A stretch of DNA of 64,000 bases from an uncultured Oscillibacter sp. Its GTDB lineage: Bacteria > Bacillota > Clostridia > Oscillospirales > Oscillospiraceae. A model generated the notes under the pieces. That model was not told the origin of the DNA and did no database searches. It saw only the letters and a list, made by a program, of their open reading frames with translations. The position numbers and the translations under genes were made by a program. Shown one piece after another: positions 43,440 through 51,903 of the stretch. The DNA lies in the NCBI GenBank assembly GCA_947577075.1, contig CANPTW010000009.1, positions 1-64,000 of the forward strand, in the 5' to 3' direction. Every line of letters starts with the position of its first letter. Position 1 is the stretch's first letter.

Positions 43440-43766
43440 TCAGGGTTTCTTCCTGCCCCCGTTTGCCAGTTGGATGCGCTTCTCCCGGGGCTTGGAATGG
43501 CTCTCCCGGTAGAGCACAAACTTGGTGCCGATGACCTGGACCACCTCGCTCCGGGTGGCCCTGGCCAGCTCCTCCGCCGCCCGGCGGGCGTCATAGTCCA
43601 GATTGTTGTCCAGAACCCGGCCCTTGATGAGCTCCCGGGCCTCCAGGGCGTCGTCCGCCTGCTTGACCAGGTTTTCCCCGATCCCGTCCTTGCCGATTTG
43701 GAGGATGGTGTCGATTCCGTTGGCCAGGCCCCGCAGCTGGGCCCGCTGCTTGCTCGTTAAGTCCAT
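43440..43766 (-). CDS. yhbY: YhbY-family RNA-binding (CRM domain) protein
   Basis: 108 aa, CRM domain typical of YhbY, which associates with the pre-50S ribosomal subunit. Recognisable: LTSKQRAQLRGLANGIDTIL at the N-terminus, IGKDGIGENLVKQADDAL with the GxxG loop, and QVIGTKFVLYRES. Located 25 bp upstream of nadD in the same direction. Confidence 0.92.
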   Translation of the reverse strand: MDLTSKQRAQLRGLANGIDTILQIGKDGIGENLVKQADDALEARELIKGRVLDNNLDYDARRAAEELARATRSEVVQVIGTKFVLYRESHSKPREKRIQLANGGRKKP

Positions 43767-43815
43767 ACCGCTCTCCGGCGCGTGTGCGCCGCCTTTCTTT
43801 TGTAAATCAGAGTCC

Positions 43816-44166
43816 TCAGCCGTCGAGGGTGAAAATCAGGAATTCCTCTAAATCGCCGTCATACTCAACATCAAAAATGTGGTCGTCCAGCGTTTGTTCC
43901 ATATAGTGTATCACGCTTGCGTCCAGGTCGATCTGGGGCTTCCCCAGGGCGGCGGTGAGCTCCGGAACGGTGAGGGGGCCGAAGTCCAGCCCATCCGTCT
44001 CCATCTCCTCCAGAATAAACGCCGCCAAGTCAGGCAGCCGATCCTCGTAGCGCTCCGCCAGCCTTTTCGCCGCCGCCTCCAGCTCCTCCGAGGGCTTCTC
44101 GCAGATAAACTCGATTCCGTTCAGTTCCGCCAGGTAGGCGCTCCACTCTTCGTCGTATTTAAACAT
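43816..44166 (-). CDS. Small acidic protein of unknown function
   Basis: 116 aa, strongly acidic, no Cys cluster or membrane helix (MFKYDEEWSAYLAELNGIEF; TLDDHIFDVEYDGDLEEFLI). In a co-directional run of genes between rdgB and yhbY. No family recognised; the conserved housekeeping context makes it likely genuine. Confidence 0.75.
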   Translation of the reverse strand: MFKYDEEWSAYLAELNGIEFICEKPSEELEAAAKRLAERYEDRLPDLAAFILEEMETDGLDFGPLTVPELTAALGKPQIDLDASVIHYMEQTLDDHIFDVEYDGDLEEFLIFTLDG

Positions 44167-44188
44167 CTCTGATTCTTCCCTTCGACGT

Positions 44189-44785
44189 TTATTTCCCGAG
44201 ATACGCCTTCAGCTTCTCCGCGAAGGCCGCCAGGGCCTTTCCCCGGTGGGAGATCCCGCTCTTTTCCTCCGGGCCCAGCTGGCCGAAGGTCTTCCCCTTC
44301 TCCGGCACCAGGAAGACCGGGTCGTAGCCAAAGCCGCCCTCCCCCATGGGGGCGAAGGCGATGGCCCCGTCGCACCGCCCCTCCGCCGTCAGCGTGTCCC
44401 CATTGGGGAACGCGCAGGCCACGGCGCAGGTGAAATGGGCCGCCCGGGTGGTCTGCCCCCGCATCGCCCGGAGAAGGAGCATGCACCGCCCCCGGTCGTC
44501 CAGCCCCTCGCCGCCGTAACGGGCGGAGTACACGCCGGGGCCCCCGTTCAGGGCGTTCACGCAGAGGCCGGAGTCGTCGGCAATGGCGGGCAGTCCGGCA
44601 GCGGCGCAAACCGCCCGGGCCTTCAGCATGGCGTTTTCGGCGAAAGTCTCCCCGGTTTCCTCCACCTCCACCGCCGCCCCGGCCTCGGCGGGGCTGATCA
44701 CCTCCACGCCTAAGCCGGACAAAATCGCTCTCATCTCCGCCAGCTTCCCGGGGTTATGGGTGGCCAGCACAAATTTCTCAGCCAT
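44189..44785 (-). CDS. rdgB: XTP/dITP pyrophosphatase (RdgB/HAM1)
   Basis: 198 aa. It hydrolyses non-canonical purine triphosphates to keep them out of nucleic acids. Motifs THNPGKLAEM, DDSGLCVNALNGGPGVYSAR, EGRCDG and FGYDPVF are in order. The ATG shares its A with the TGA stop of rph, so the pair is translationally coupled. The longer frame across rph is a shadow. Confidence 0.95.
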   Translation of the reverse strand: MAEKFVLATHNPGKLAEMRAILSGLGVEVISPAEAGAAVEVEETGETFAENAMLKARAVCAAAGLPAIADDSGLCVNALNGGPGVYSARYGGEGLDDRGRCMLLLRAMRGQTTRAAHFTCAVACAFPNGDTLTAEGRCDGAIAFAPMGEGGFGYDPVFLVPEKGKTFGQLGPEEKSGISHRGKALAAFAEKLKAYLGK

Positions 44786-45507
44786 CAGAATTTCCCTCCC
44801 AGCGCTTCTTTCTGGATTGCCAGCAGCTCCTTGCAGCCCTTGGCGCAGAGGCGGACCAGCTCCTGCTGCTCCGCGGGGGTGAAGGCCCGGCCCTCGCCGG
44901 TGCCCTGGATCTCGACGAGCTCCCCCAGCTCGTTCATCACGCAGTTCAAATCCACCTGGGCCCGGCTGTCCTCGCTGTAGCGGAGGTCCAGCAGCGCCGC
45001 GTCCTCCACGATGCCGGCGGAGACGCCGGCGGCATAGTGCCGGATGGGGCTGGCCGGCAGGGCGCCGCTCTCCACCAGCCTGCGGCAGGCCAGGGCCAGG
45101 GCCACGAAGCCCCCGGTGACGGAGGCGGTACGGGTTCCCCCGTCCCCCTGGAGCACGTCGCAGTCCACGGTGACGGTCCGCTCCCCCAGCTTCTTCAGGT
45201 CCACGGCGGAGCGGAGGGACCGGCCGATTAACCGCTGAATCTCGGCGCTCCGGGGGGACAGCTTCAGCCTGGCCACGTCCCGCCTGCTCCGCTCCCGGTT
45301 GGCCCGGGGCAGCATGGAATATTCCGCCGTCACCCAGCCCTCCCCGAAGGGGACGTGGGGCGGGGTCTTCTCCTCCACGCTGGCGCAGCACAGGACCATG
45401 GTGTCCCCGCACTGAATCAGGCAGCTGCCCTCGGCGAACTTGATGAAATCGGTGGTAATGGTCACAGGCCGCAGCTCGTCAAACGCCCGGCCGTCCTCTC
45501 TGGTCAA
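44785..45507 (-). CDS. rph: Ribonuclease PH
   Basis: 240 aa phosphorolytic 3'-exoribonuclease that trims tRNA and rRNA 3' ends. Family motifs: RPVTITTDFIKFAEGSCLI, SMLPRANRERSRRD, RLIGRSLRSAVDL, DCDVLQGDGGTRTASVTGG. A TTG start at 45507 follows GAGGAGG; it overlaps the upstream zinc-ribbon gene by 4 bp and rdgB by 1 bp. Confidence 0.95.
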   Translation of the reverse strand: MTREDGRAFDELRPVTITTDFIKFAEGSCLIQCGDTMVLCCASVEEKTPPHVPFGEGWVTAEYSMLPRANRERSRRDVARLKLSPRSAEIQRLIGRSLRSAVDLKKLGERTVTVDCDVLQGDGGTRTASVTGGFVALALACRRLVESGALPASPIRHYAAGVSAGIVEDAALLDLRYSEDSRAQVDLNCVMNELGELVEIQGTGEGRAFTPAEQQELVRLCAKGCKELLAIQKEALGGKF

Positions 45508-45740
45508 GTTGACTCCTCCTCTTTTGTCTCAATCAAAATCAGGCCGCAGCTCTCACAGCACTGGGAAGGGCACTTTACCCCGCTCCACAGACTTTCCCCG
45601 GGGAGTGAAAATTCCCCCTCCCGCATGGGGAGATACGAAATTCTGCGCTTTCCGGAGGAAGTCCACAGAATGCAGCGTTGTCCGCTCCGCACAAAGCCCG
45701 GCGTCAAAGCCTCCCCGCAGCGGGGGCAGCAGTCAAACAC
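45504..45740 (-). CDS. Small zinc-ribbon protein (DUF6487-like)
   Basis: 78 aa with CPRCG at the N-terminus (C5, C8) and CCESCG near the C-terminus, a likely split zinc ribbon. The layout resembles the DUF6487 family of small Firmicute proteins. GTG start at 45740 after AAAGGAGG. Coupled to rph by a 4-bp overlap. Role unknown. Confidence 0.75.
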   Translation of the reverse strand: MFDCCPRCGEALTPGFVRSGQRCILWTSSGKRRISYLPMREGEFSLPGESLWSGVKCPSQCCESCGLILIETKEEEST

Positions 45741-45754
45741 AGCGTCCGCCTCCT

Positions 45755-46627
45755 TTAAATGATGGCCTCGGCGTATTCCTCCGAATCAAAGGGCCGGAGA
45801 TCGTCAATCCCTTCCCCCACCCCCGCGAACTTCACGGGGACGCCCAGCTCCCGGGCGATGGCCACGGCGATGCCGCCCTTGGCGGTGCCGTCCAGCTTGG
45901 TGAGGATGATGCCCGTCAGGCCCGCCGCCTCCTTGAAGGTCTTGGCCTGGACCAGGCCGTTCTGGCCCGTGGTGGCGTCCAGCACCAGCAGCGTCTCCCG
46001 GGCCGCGCCGGGGCACTCCCGGTCAATGATCTTGGAGAGCTTACTAAGCTCCGCCATGAGGTTCTGCTTGTTGTGGAGCCGCCCCGCCGTGTCGCAGAGC
46101 ACCACGTCCACCCCCCGGGCCTTGGCGGCCTGAAGGGCGTCGAAGAGCACCGCGCCGGGATCCGCCCCCTCGTGCTGGCGGATCAGATCCGCCTTGGCCC
46201 GCTCCGACCAGATTTCCAGCTGGTCCGCCGCCGCCGCCCGGAAGGTATCCGCCGCGCAGAGGAGGCACTTCTTCCCGCCGTAGCGCAGGAGGTTCGCCAT
46301 CTTCCCGATGGAGGTGGTCTTCCCCACGCCGTTGACCCCGATGAAGAGGAAGACGCAGGGGGAGGTGGAGACGTTCACCTCCGTGGTGCCCACGTTCAGC
46401 GCGTCCACGATGATCTCCCGCAGGGCCTTCCGGACCTCCTCCTGGCTGGAGAGCTTCTCCTTTCGGACCTTCTCCCGGAGCTTCTCCACGGTGTCCACGG
46501 CGACCTCCATGCCGAAATCCGAGAGGATCAGGGTCTCCTCCAGCTCCTCGAAGAAGTCCTCGTCGGCCTCGGTGTAGGTGGCGAACATGTTGGTGGTGAT
46601 TTTTTTCAGCTTGTCAAAGAAACCCAT
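45755..46627 (-). CDS. ftsY: Signal recognition particle receptor FtsY
   Basis: 290 aa GTPase that docks SRP-ribosome complexes at the membrane. N domain about 1-85; G domain with P-loop [45 protein letters not shown] and closing [13 protein letters not shown]. The acidic A domain is absent, giving the short form common in Clostridia. Encoded downstream of smc, the usual neighbour. Confidence 0.96.
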   Translation of the reverse strand: MGFFDKLKKITTNMFATYTEADEDFFEELEETLILSDFGMEVAVDTVEKLREKVRKEKLSSQEEVRKALREIIVDALNVGTTEVNVSTSPCVFLFIGVNGVGKTTSIGKMANLLRYGGKKCLLCAADTFRAAAADQLEIWSERAKADLIRQHEGADPGAVLFDALQAAKARGVDVVLCDTAGRLHNKQNLMAELSKLSKIIDRECPGAARETLLVLDATTGQNGLVQAKTFKEAAGLTGIILTKLDGTAKGGIAVAIARELGVPVKFAGVGEGIDDLRPFDSEEYAEAII

Positions 46628-46880
46628 AGGTCCTCCTTGGTGTCTCAGCTATGAAGATAGCTGGTGCTTTGCACCCCCCATTCTCTCTTTTTCGCGAAAA
46701 AGAGAGAATGCGCCGTGCACGGTGGAAGAGAGAAAAAGGCCGCGCGCAAGTAGTTCCGGCTGAGATGGGAATATCTTCTGCCCGCGGCGTAGTTTTAGCG
46801 GGGGTTTGGAGGTTGGGGAATTGACTGTCCGGCCCTCCTCGCTGCCGCTAACCTGGCGGTTGGGGTGAGGGTGCTCCTTG
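46628..46880 (-). other. Spacer between zinc-ribbon pair and ftsY with perfect palindrome
   Basis: 253 bp. A 32-bp perfect inverted repeat CATTCTCTCTTTTTCG/CGAAAAAGAGAGAATG at 46679-46710, and a smaller AGCTATGAAGATAGCT stem at 46648-46663. The palindrome may terminate the smc transcript and separate it from ftsY. No gene seen. Confidence 0.6.
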
Positions 46881-47132
46881 TTATTTTTTCTCGTCGTATT
46901 CGATATGACTTCTGCAATTGGGGCAGAAGCGCGGCCAATGTCTTCCTAAATATTGGCCGCAGTGGGGACAGCGGTGCCACTTTAGGCGCAGGGCTAGACC
47001 CGTCAGCACGATCGCCATCGCCAGCACCGTGACCGGCGTCCAGCCCGTGCTCCCCTTAGCCCCTAACAGGCCCAGGACCGCGCCCCCTAGGGCAAGCCCG
47101 ATGGCGAGGTACTCCTTTTGACGCAGCGTCAT
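46881..47132 (-). CDS. Two-helix membrane protein with C-terminal zinc ribbon (paralog 1)
   Basis: 83 aa. Two membrane helices (about 8-28, 32-50), then a zinc ribbon CPHCG...CPNC (residues 55-72). Starts MTLRQKE, like the gene just upstream, so the two arose by tandem duplication. AAAGGAG before the ATG. Function unknown. Confidence 0.8.
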   Translation of the reverse strand: MTLRQKEYLAIGLALGGAVLGLLGAKGSTGWTPVTVLAMAIVLTGLALRLKWHRCPHCGQYLGRHWPRFCPNCRSHIEYDEKK

Positions 47133-47144
47133 AGCTTTCTCCTT

Positions 47145-47402
47145 TTAAAAATATCTCTTCCGGGCCTCGTAGTCGATCTCCCGGCCGCAGCGCCTGCACT
47201 TCTTTTTCTTGAAGGGCGGGTCGAAACCCTTGCCGCAGTATGGACAGCGCCAGCAAAACAGGGCCGCCAAAATTCCCGCGAGGAACAGGAGCAGTCCGCC
47301 GGCCGTAACCCCGTTGTTTCCCCGGCACATGCCAAGAGCCACGATAACGGCGGACGCCGCGAACACCGCCAGGGTGATCCATATCTTGTGCCGCAAAGTC
47401 AT
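47145..47402 (-). CDS. Two-helix membrane protein with C-terminal zinc ribbon (paralog 2)
   Basis: 85 aa, MTLRHKIW start, two helices (about 7-25, 32-50) and zinc ribbon CPYCG...CRRCG. Lies 16 bp after smc with AAAGGGG RBS, so it is co-transcribed with smc. Paralog of the next gene (12 bp away). Confidence 0.8.
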   Translation of the reverse strand: MTLRHKIWITLAVFAASAVIVALGMCRGNNGVTAGGLLLFLAGILAALFCWRCPYCGKGFDPPFKKKKCRRCGREIDYEARKRYF

Positions 47403-47418
47403 AGTGCAGTTCCCCTTT

Positions 47419-50400
47419 CTACTGGATATCCAGCTCCTTTGCCATGTCGTTCAAGTTGATGGTCAGGATTTTACTGACGCCCTTTTCCTGCATGGTCACG
47501 CCATAGAGGACGTCGGCCTCCTCCATGGTGCCCCGGCGGTGGGTGATGACGATGAACTGGGTTTTCCCCGCCAGCTGGCGCATGTACCGGGCGTACCGGG
47601 TGACGTTCACGTCGTCCAGGGCCGCCTCGATCTCGTCCATGACGCAGAAGGGCGTGGGGTGGACCTTCAAAATGGAGAAGTACAGCGCGATGGCCACGAA
47701 GGCCTTTTCCCCGCCGGAGAGAAGAGAGATGGTCTTGAGGGTTTTCCCCGGCGGCTGGGCCTTGATCTCGATGCCGCAGTTTAAGATGTCGGCCTCGTCC
47801 TCCAGCTCCAGCTGGGCCTGTCCGCCGCCGAACATCTCCAGGAAGGTGGCCTGGAAGCTCTCGTTTAAAAGCTGGAACTGCTCGGCGAAAATCCGGGTCA
47901 TCTCCCCGGTGATGCCGCCGATGATGCCCTCCAGCTCTCCCTTGGCCTTCTCCACGTCGTCCCGCTGGTCCGTCAGGTAGGTATACCGGGTGTTCACCCG
48001 CTCGTATTCCTCAATGGCGCCGATGTTCGGCGTGCCCAGGGCCGCGATGCCCTTTTTCAGTTCCCCAATCCTCCGGGCGGCCTTGGGAACGCTCTCCAAT
48101 TCAATCCGCTGCTGCTGGGCATCGCTGTGGCTCAGCTCGTAGTGCTCCCAGAGGCGGTCCAGGATCTGCTTTTCCTCCATGCCGGAGGTGGCCAGCTTCT
48201 GCTCCAGCCGGGAGGCGGAGCGCTCCAGGTTCAAGAGGTCCTCGTTCATCTCCTGGCTCCGCTTGTTCTGGGCGGTGCGCCGGGCCTCCAGGGCCATTTT
48301 CTCGTCGTTCAGGGAGGCCAGGCGCTCCTGGCAGCTCCGGCGCCGCCGGTTCAGGGCGCTCTGCTCCTCCCGGCGGGAGGCAATTTCCGCCTGGGCCTTT
48401 TCAATGGCCGTCTGATAGTTCCCCAGGGTTTCTTCCTTCTGCCTCCGGTCCCCCGTCAGCTCCGCCGCCAGGCGGCGGAGATCCGCCGCCCGCTGAAGGG
48501 CGGCGTCCCGCTCGGCGGTGAGGGCCGCCAGCTCCTCTTTTCGGGCGGCGACCTCCTCCGTCAGGGCATTGGACTGGGCCAGCAGCTCCGACTGGCCGGA
48601 GAGGGCCTGATTGGCCCGCTCCCGGTACTGGGCAGCTTCCGCCTCCTGCCGGGCGATGGCCTGCTCCGCCTGCTCCATCCGCCGGGCATTGTCCGCCAGA
48701 TGGCCGGTGAGGCTCTCCAGCTCTCCCGTCAGGTTCTCCAAATTTTCGCCCAGGGATTTGAGCAGAATGTCAAAGTGGTTCTTCGCGCCCTCCAGACGCA
48801 GGACCTCGTCCTCCGCCTGGCGGCGCTGGCCCTCCGCCGTCTCCAGGTCGTAGCGGGCGGCGGAGAGGTCCCGGCCAAGGGCCTCCTCCTCCCGCTTGGC
48901 GGCCTCCAGCCGCTCCCGCATCTCCGCGGAGCGGCCGTGGAGCTTGCGAAGCTCCGCCGCCCGGCTCAGCACCCCGGCGTTCCGGGACGCGGAACCGCCG
49001 GTCATGGAGCCCCCCCGGTTGATGACCTGGCCGTCCAGGGTGACGATGCGGAAGGCGTTGTGGTATTTCCGGGCCATGGCGATGCCGCAGTCCAGGTCCT
49101 CCGCAATCACCGTCCGGCCCAGGAGGTTCCGGAAAATGTTTTGATACCGGGGATCGAAGCTCACCAGCCGGGAGGCGATTCCCACGAAGCCGAATTCCTT
49201 CTCCACGCCGTTAGGCCCCAGCTCCTCGCCCCGGATGGCGGTGAGGGGCAGGAAGGTGGCCCGGCCCCCGTCCCGCTGCTTCAAAAAGCCGATGGCGGCC
49301 TTGGCGTCCTCCTCCCGGTCCACCACGATGTTCTGGAGCCCCGCTCCCAGGGCGGTCTCGATGGCGACGGTGTACTGCGGCTCCGTCTTCATCAGCCCCG
49401 CCACAGGGCCGTGGACCCCCCGCAGGCCGTTCTGGCACACCAGCTTCACGGCCTTGGAGAAGCCCTCGTAGTCCCTCTCCATCTCCGTCAGCAGCCGGAT
49501 GCGGTTCTCCAGGGCCCCGGCGTCCATGGTCAGCTTCATCCGCTTTTCCGAGGCGGCGGCGGCCTTCCGCTCCCGCTCCTCCATCCGCAGGCTGTGGCCC
49601 GCGATGATGTTGGCGGCGGCCGTGGCGTCGTCCCGGGCGTCCTCTAAAGCGCGGCGGTTGGCCTTGGCCTCCTTCTGCGCCTGTTCCAGCTGTTCTTCCA
49701 TGGCGGCCTTCTCCGCCTCTACGGCGCTGCGGCGCTCCTCCAGCTGCCCGTTCTCGGCGGCGATGGCGGCGGCTTCCGCCCTGGCGTCGGCGGCGGCGGC
49801 CACGGCCATGGCCTCCCGGCCCCGGAGGGACTCCGCCTCGGACTGCCGGCCCCCCGCCTGGGCGGCGGCGGCCCGGGCCTTTTCCAAAAGGGCCTCCAGC
49901 CCCGCGGCCAGCTCCTCCAGCCGCCGGGACAGGCCCTCCGCCCGCTCCCTTTCCTCCGCGGACTGGGCCGCCAGGCCCCCGGCCCGGCTGTCGGACTCCA
50001 CCAGCTCCGTCCGGGCCCGGCGGATGTTCTCCTGATTGTGGGCGATGCCGCTTTCCAGCACGGCGATGGCGGCGGACTGATCCTTGGCCTGGGCGTCCAG
50101 CTCCCCGGCCTCCGCGCGGACCCGCTCCGCCTCCATGTCCTTCCGGCGCATCTCCTCGCCGAAGCGCTCCCCCTCGGCATAGAGCTCGTCCAGGGCCGCC
50201 CGGGCCTCGTCCCGCTCCTTCTCGGCGGCACGGAAGTCCAGCTCCAGCTTCCGGGCGCTGATTTTCAGGGCGTCCAGGTTTTCCAGCCACACGGAAATCT
50301 CCAGGACCCGCAGCTCGTCCCGCAGGACCAGGTACTTTTTCGCCTTCTCCGCCTGGTCCCGCAGGGGCTCCACCTGGAGCTCCAGCTCGGAAATCTTGTC

Positions 50401-50979
50401 GTTGATGCGGACCAGGTTCTCCTCCGTCCGCTCCAGCTTCCGCTCCGCCTCCTCCTTCCGGTGGCGGAAGCGGGAGATGCCCGCGGCCTCCTCAAAAATC
50501 TCCCGGCGCTCGCTGCTCCGGGTGGAGAGGATTTCGTCGATCTTGCCCTGGCCGATGATGGAGTAGCCCTCCCGCCCAAGGCCCGTGTCCAGGAAGAGCT
50601 CCGTCACGTCCTTGAGGCGGACGGACTGGCGGTTGATGTAGTATTCGCTCTCCCCGCTGCGGTAATACCGCCGGGTGACGGCCACCTCCGCCTCCTCCAT
50701 GGAGGGGAAAATGCGCTCCGTGTTGTCCAGCACCAGCGTCACCTGGGCGAAGCCCACCTGGCTGCGCTGCTCCGTGCCGCCGAAGATGACGTCCTCCATC
50801 TTCGCGCCCCGGAGGCCCTTGGCGCTCTGTTCCCCCATGACCCAGCGGATGGCGTCGGAGATGTTGCTCTTTCCCGAGCCGTTGGGCCCCACAATGGCGG
50901 TGATGTCCTCCCCGAAGTTCAGGAGGGTCTTGTCCGGGAAGGACTTGAACCCCTGGATTTCCAATGCTTTTAGATACAC
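47419..50979 (-). CDS. smc: Chromosome segregation protein SMC
   Basis: 1186 aa condensin ATPase. N-terminal Walker A GPNGSGKSN (about 33-41), long coiled coil, hinge near 500-670 (GLRGVHGPVAGLMKTEPQYT; GGSMTGGSASRNAG), second coil, and C-terminal ABC signature LLSGGEKAFVAIAL with Walker B FCVMDEIEAALDD. Full length. GTG start at 50979 (the overlapping ATG two bases upstream runs into a stop). Promoter at 51167-51195. Confidence 0.97.
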   Translation of the reverse strand: MYLKALEIQGFKSFPDKTLLNFGEDITAIVGPNGSGKSNISDAIRWVMGEQSAKGLRGAKMEDVIFGGTEQRSQVGFAQVTLVLDNTERIFPSMEEAEVAVTRRYYRSGESEYYINRQSVRLKDVTELFLDTGLGREGYSIIGQGKIDEILSTRSSERREIFEEAAGISRFRHRKEEAERKLERTEENLVRINDKISELELQVEPLRDQAEKAKKYLVLRDELRVLEISVWLENLDALKISARKLELDFRAAEKERDEARAALDELYAEGERFGEEMRRKDMEAERVRAEAGELDAQAKDQSAAIAVLESGIAHNQENIRRARTELVESDSRAGGLAAQSAEERERAEGLSRRLEELAAGLEALLEKARAAAAQAGGRQSEAESLRGREAMAVAAAADARAEAAAIAAENGQLEERRSAVEAEKAAMEEQLEQAQKEAKANRRALEDARDDATAAANIIAGHSLRMEERERKAAAASEKRMKLTMDAGALENRIRLLTEMERDYEGFSKAVKLVCQNGLRGVHGPVAGLMKTEPQYTVAIETALGAGLQNIVVDREEDAKAAIGFLKQRDGGRATFLPLTAIRGEELGPNGVEKEFGFVGIASRLVSFDPRYQNIFRNLLGRTVIAEDLDCGIAMARKYHNAFRIVTLDGQVINRGGSMTGGSASRNAGVLSRAAELRKLHGRSAEMRERLEAAKREEEALGRDLSAARYDLETAEGQRRQAEDEVLRLEGAKNHFDILLKSLGENLENLTGELESLTGHLADNARRMEQAEQAIARQEAEAAQYRERANQALSGQSELLAQSNALTEEVAARKEELAALTAERDAALQRAADLRRLAAELTGDRRQKEETLGNYQTAIEKAQAEIASRREEQSALNRRRRSCQERLASLNDEKMALEARRTAQNKRSQEMNEDLLNLERSASRLEQKLATSGMEEKQILDRLWEHYELSHSDAQQQRIELESVPKAARRIGELKKGIAALGTPNIGAIEEYERVNTRYTYLTDQRDDVEKAKGELEGIIGGITGEMTRIFAEQFQLLNESFQATFLEMFGGGQAQLELEDEADILNCGIEIKAQPPGKTLKTISLLSGGEKAFVAIALYFSILKVHPTPFCVMDEIEAALDDVNVTRYARYMRQLAGKTQFIVITHRRGTMEEADVLYGVTMQEKGVSKILTINLNDMAKELDIQ

Positions 50980-51166
50980 ATAGTCACCTATTTCCTCTTA
51001 AATCTCCCCGGCCCCCGCTTCAGGCGCGGCCCACGGTGAACCGGGGCGGGTCCCCCCGCCCGGCGTCCCGAAGTCCCCCGGCCCCCCGGCCAAAGGGCCG
51101 GCCCCTCCGCGCCGCCCGCAGACGGAAGCCCTTTCCCCATATGGAAAGATTCTGATATAGTGTTTT

Positions 51167-51195
51167 ATTATACCATGACAACCTCCCGTTTTCAA
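51167..51195 (-). promoter_or_regulatory. Promoter of smc
   Basis: Minus strand TTGAAA (51195-51190), 17-bp spacer, perfect TATAAT (51172-51167), 188 bp before the smc start. Confidence 0.7.
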
Positions 51196-51246
51196 TAGTC
51201 CTGTTTCCCCCGCCCCCGGCAGAAGACGGAACGGCCGGGGGCGGAC

Positions 51247-51280
51247 AAAAGCGGGAAGCCGCGCATGCGCGGCTTCCCGC
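51247..51280 (-). terminator. Terminator after the murC/YbaK operon
   Basis: Perfect hairpin GCGGGAAGCCGCGCA/TGCGCGGCTTCCCGC, then TTTT on the minus strand. Confidence 0.8.
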
Positions 51281-51285
51281 CCCAC

Positions 51286-51825
51286 TCACAGCTCCACCAC
51301 CGTCACCTCATGTCCCGTATGGGGCAGCAGCTTGTGCCGCACATCCTCCATCCGCAGCTTCAGGCTGCTGGTGCAGATGCACGGGTGGCAGCTGAGGTAC
51401 TCCGCCTCATAGACCTCCCGCTCCATCAGCAGCCGGACCCGGTGCTCCCGGTCGTTCATCAATCCCAGGATGGTGGCGGAGCCGGGCGTGCAGCCCAGCA
51501 GCTCCCAAAGAGCCTCCTCCGGAGCGAAGGACAGCCGGGCGGAGCCGATCTGGTGGGAGAGGTCCTTCGTGTGGAAGGGCTTATCCGGCCCCATGCACAG
51601 CAGGTAAAACTGCGTCTTCTGCCGGTTGCAGAGGAAGAGGTTCTTGCAGATGGGCACGCCCAGGACCTCGCTGACGGCGGCGCACTTCTCCATGGTGTCG
51701 GCGGGCTCGCCGGACACCCGGTCATAGTCCATGCCCAGCTCCTCCAGCAGGGCAAAGGCCGCCTCCTCCTGGGGAAGCAGCTCCCCCTCCGGCCGGGTGT
51801 TGCGGGTACGCTGTGAAAGTTCCAT
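51286..51825 (-). CDS. YbaK/ProX-type aminoacyl-tRNA editing protein
   Basis: 179 aa. Resembles free-standing prolyl-tRNA editing domains (PrdX/ProXp): AAVSEVLGVPICKNLFLCNR with the conserved Lys, FYLLCMGPDKPFHTKDLSHQ, LSFAPEEALWELLGCTPGSA, and the closing LLPHTGHEVTVVEL. These deacylate mischarged Ala- or Cys-tRNAPro. ATG at 51825 follows GGAGGA. Downstream of murC in the same direction. Confidence 0.87.
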   Translation of the reverse strand: MELSQRTRNTRPEGELLPQEEAAFALLEELGMDYDRVSGEPADTMEKCAAVSEVLGVPICKNLFLCNRQKTQFYLLCMGPDKPFHTKDLSHQIGSARLSFAPEEALWELLGCTPGSATILGLMNDREHRVRLLMEREVYEAEYLSCHPCICTSSLKLRMEDVRHKLLPHTGHEVTVVEL

Positions 51826-51903
51826 TTTCGCACATCCTCCGTTGCCGCCGCTCCGGCCCGGATAACCGCCAGGCCGCCGGAGCGGAATCACATATTCTTC
51901 CGG

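Noticed and set aside
48127..49647. Long plus-strand frame inside smc
   Set aside because: Shadow of the smc coiled coil; leucine-rich and without a start signal.
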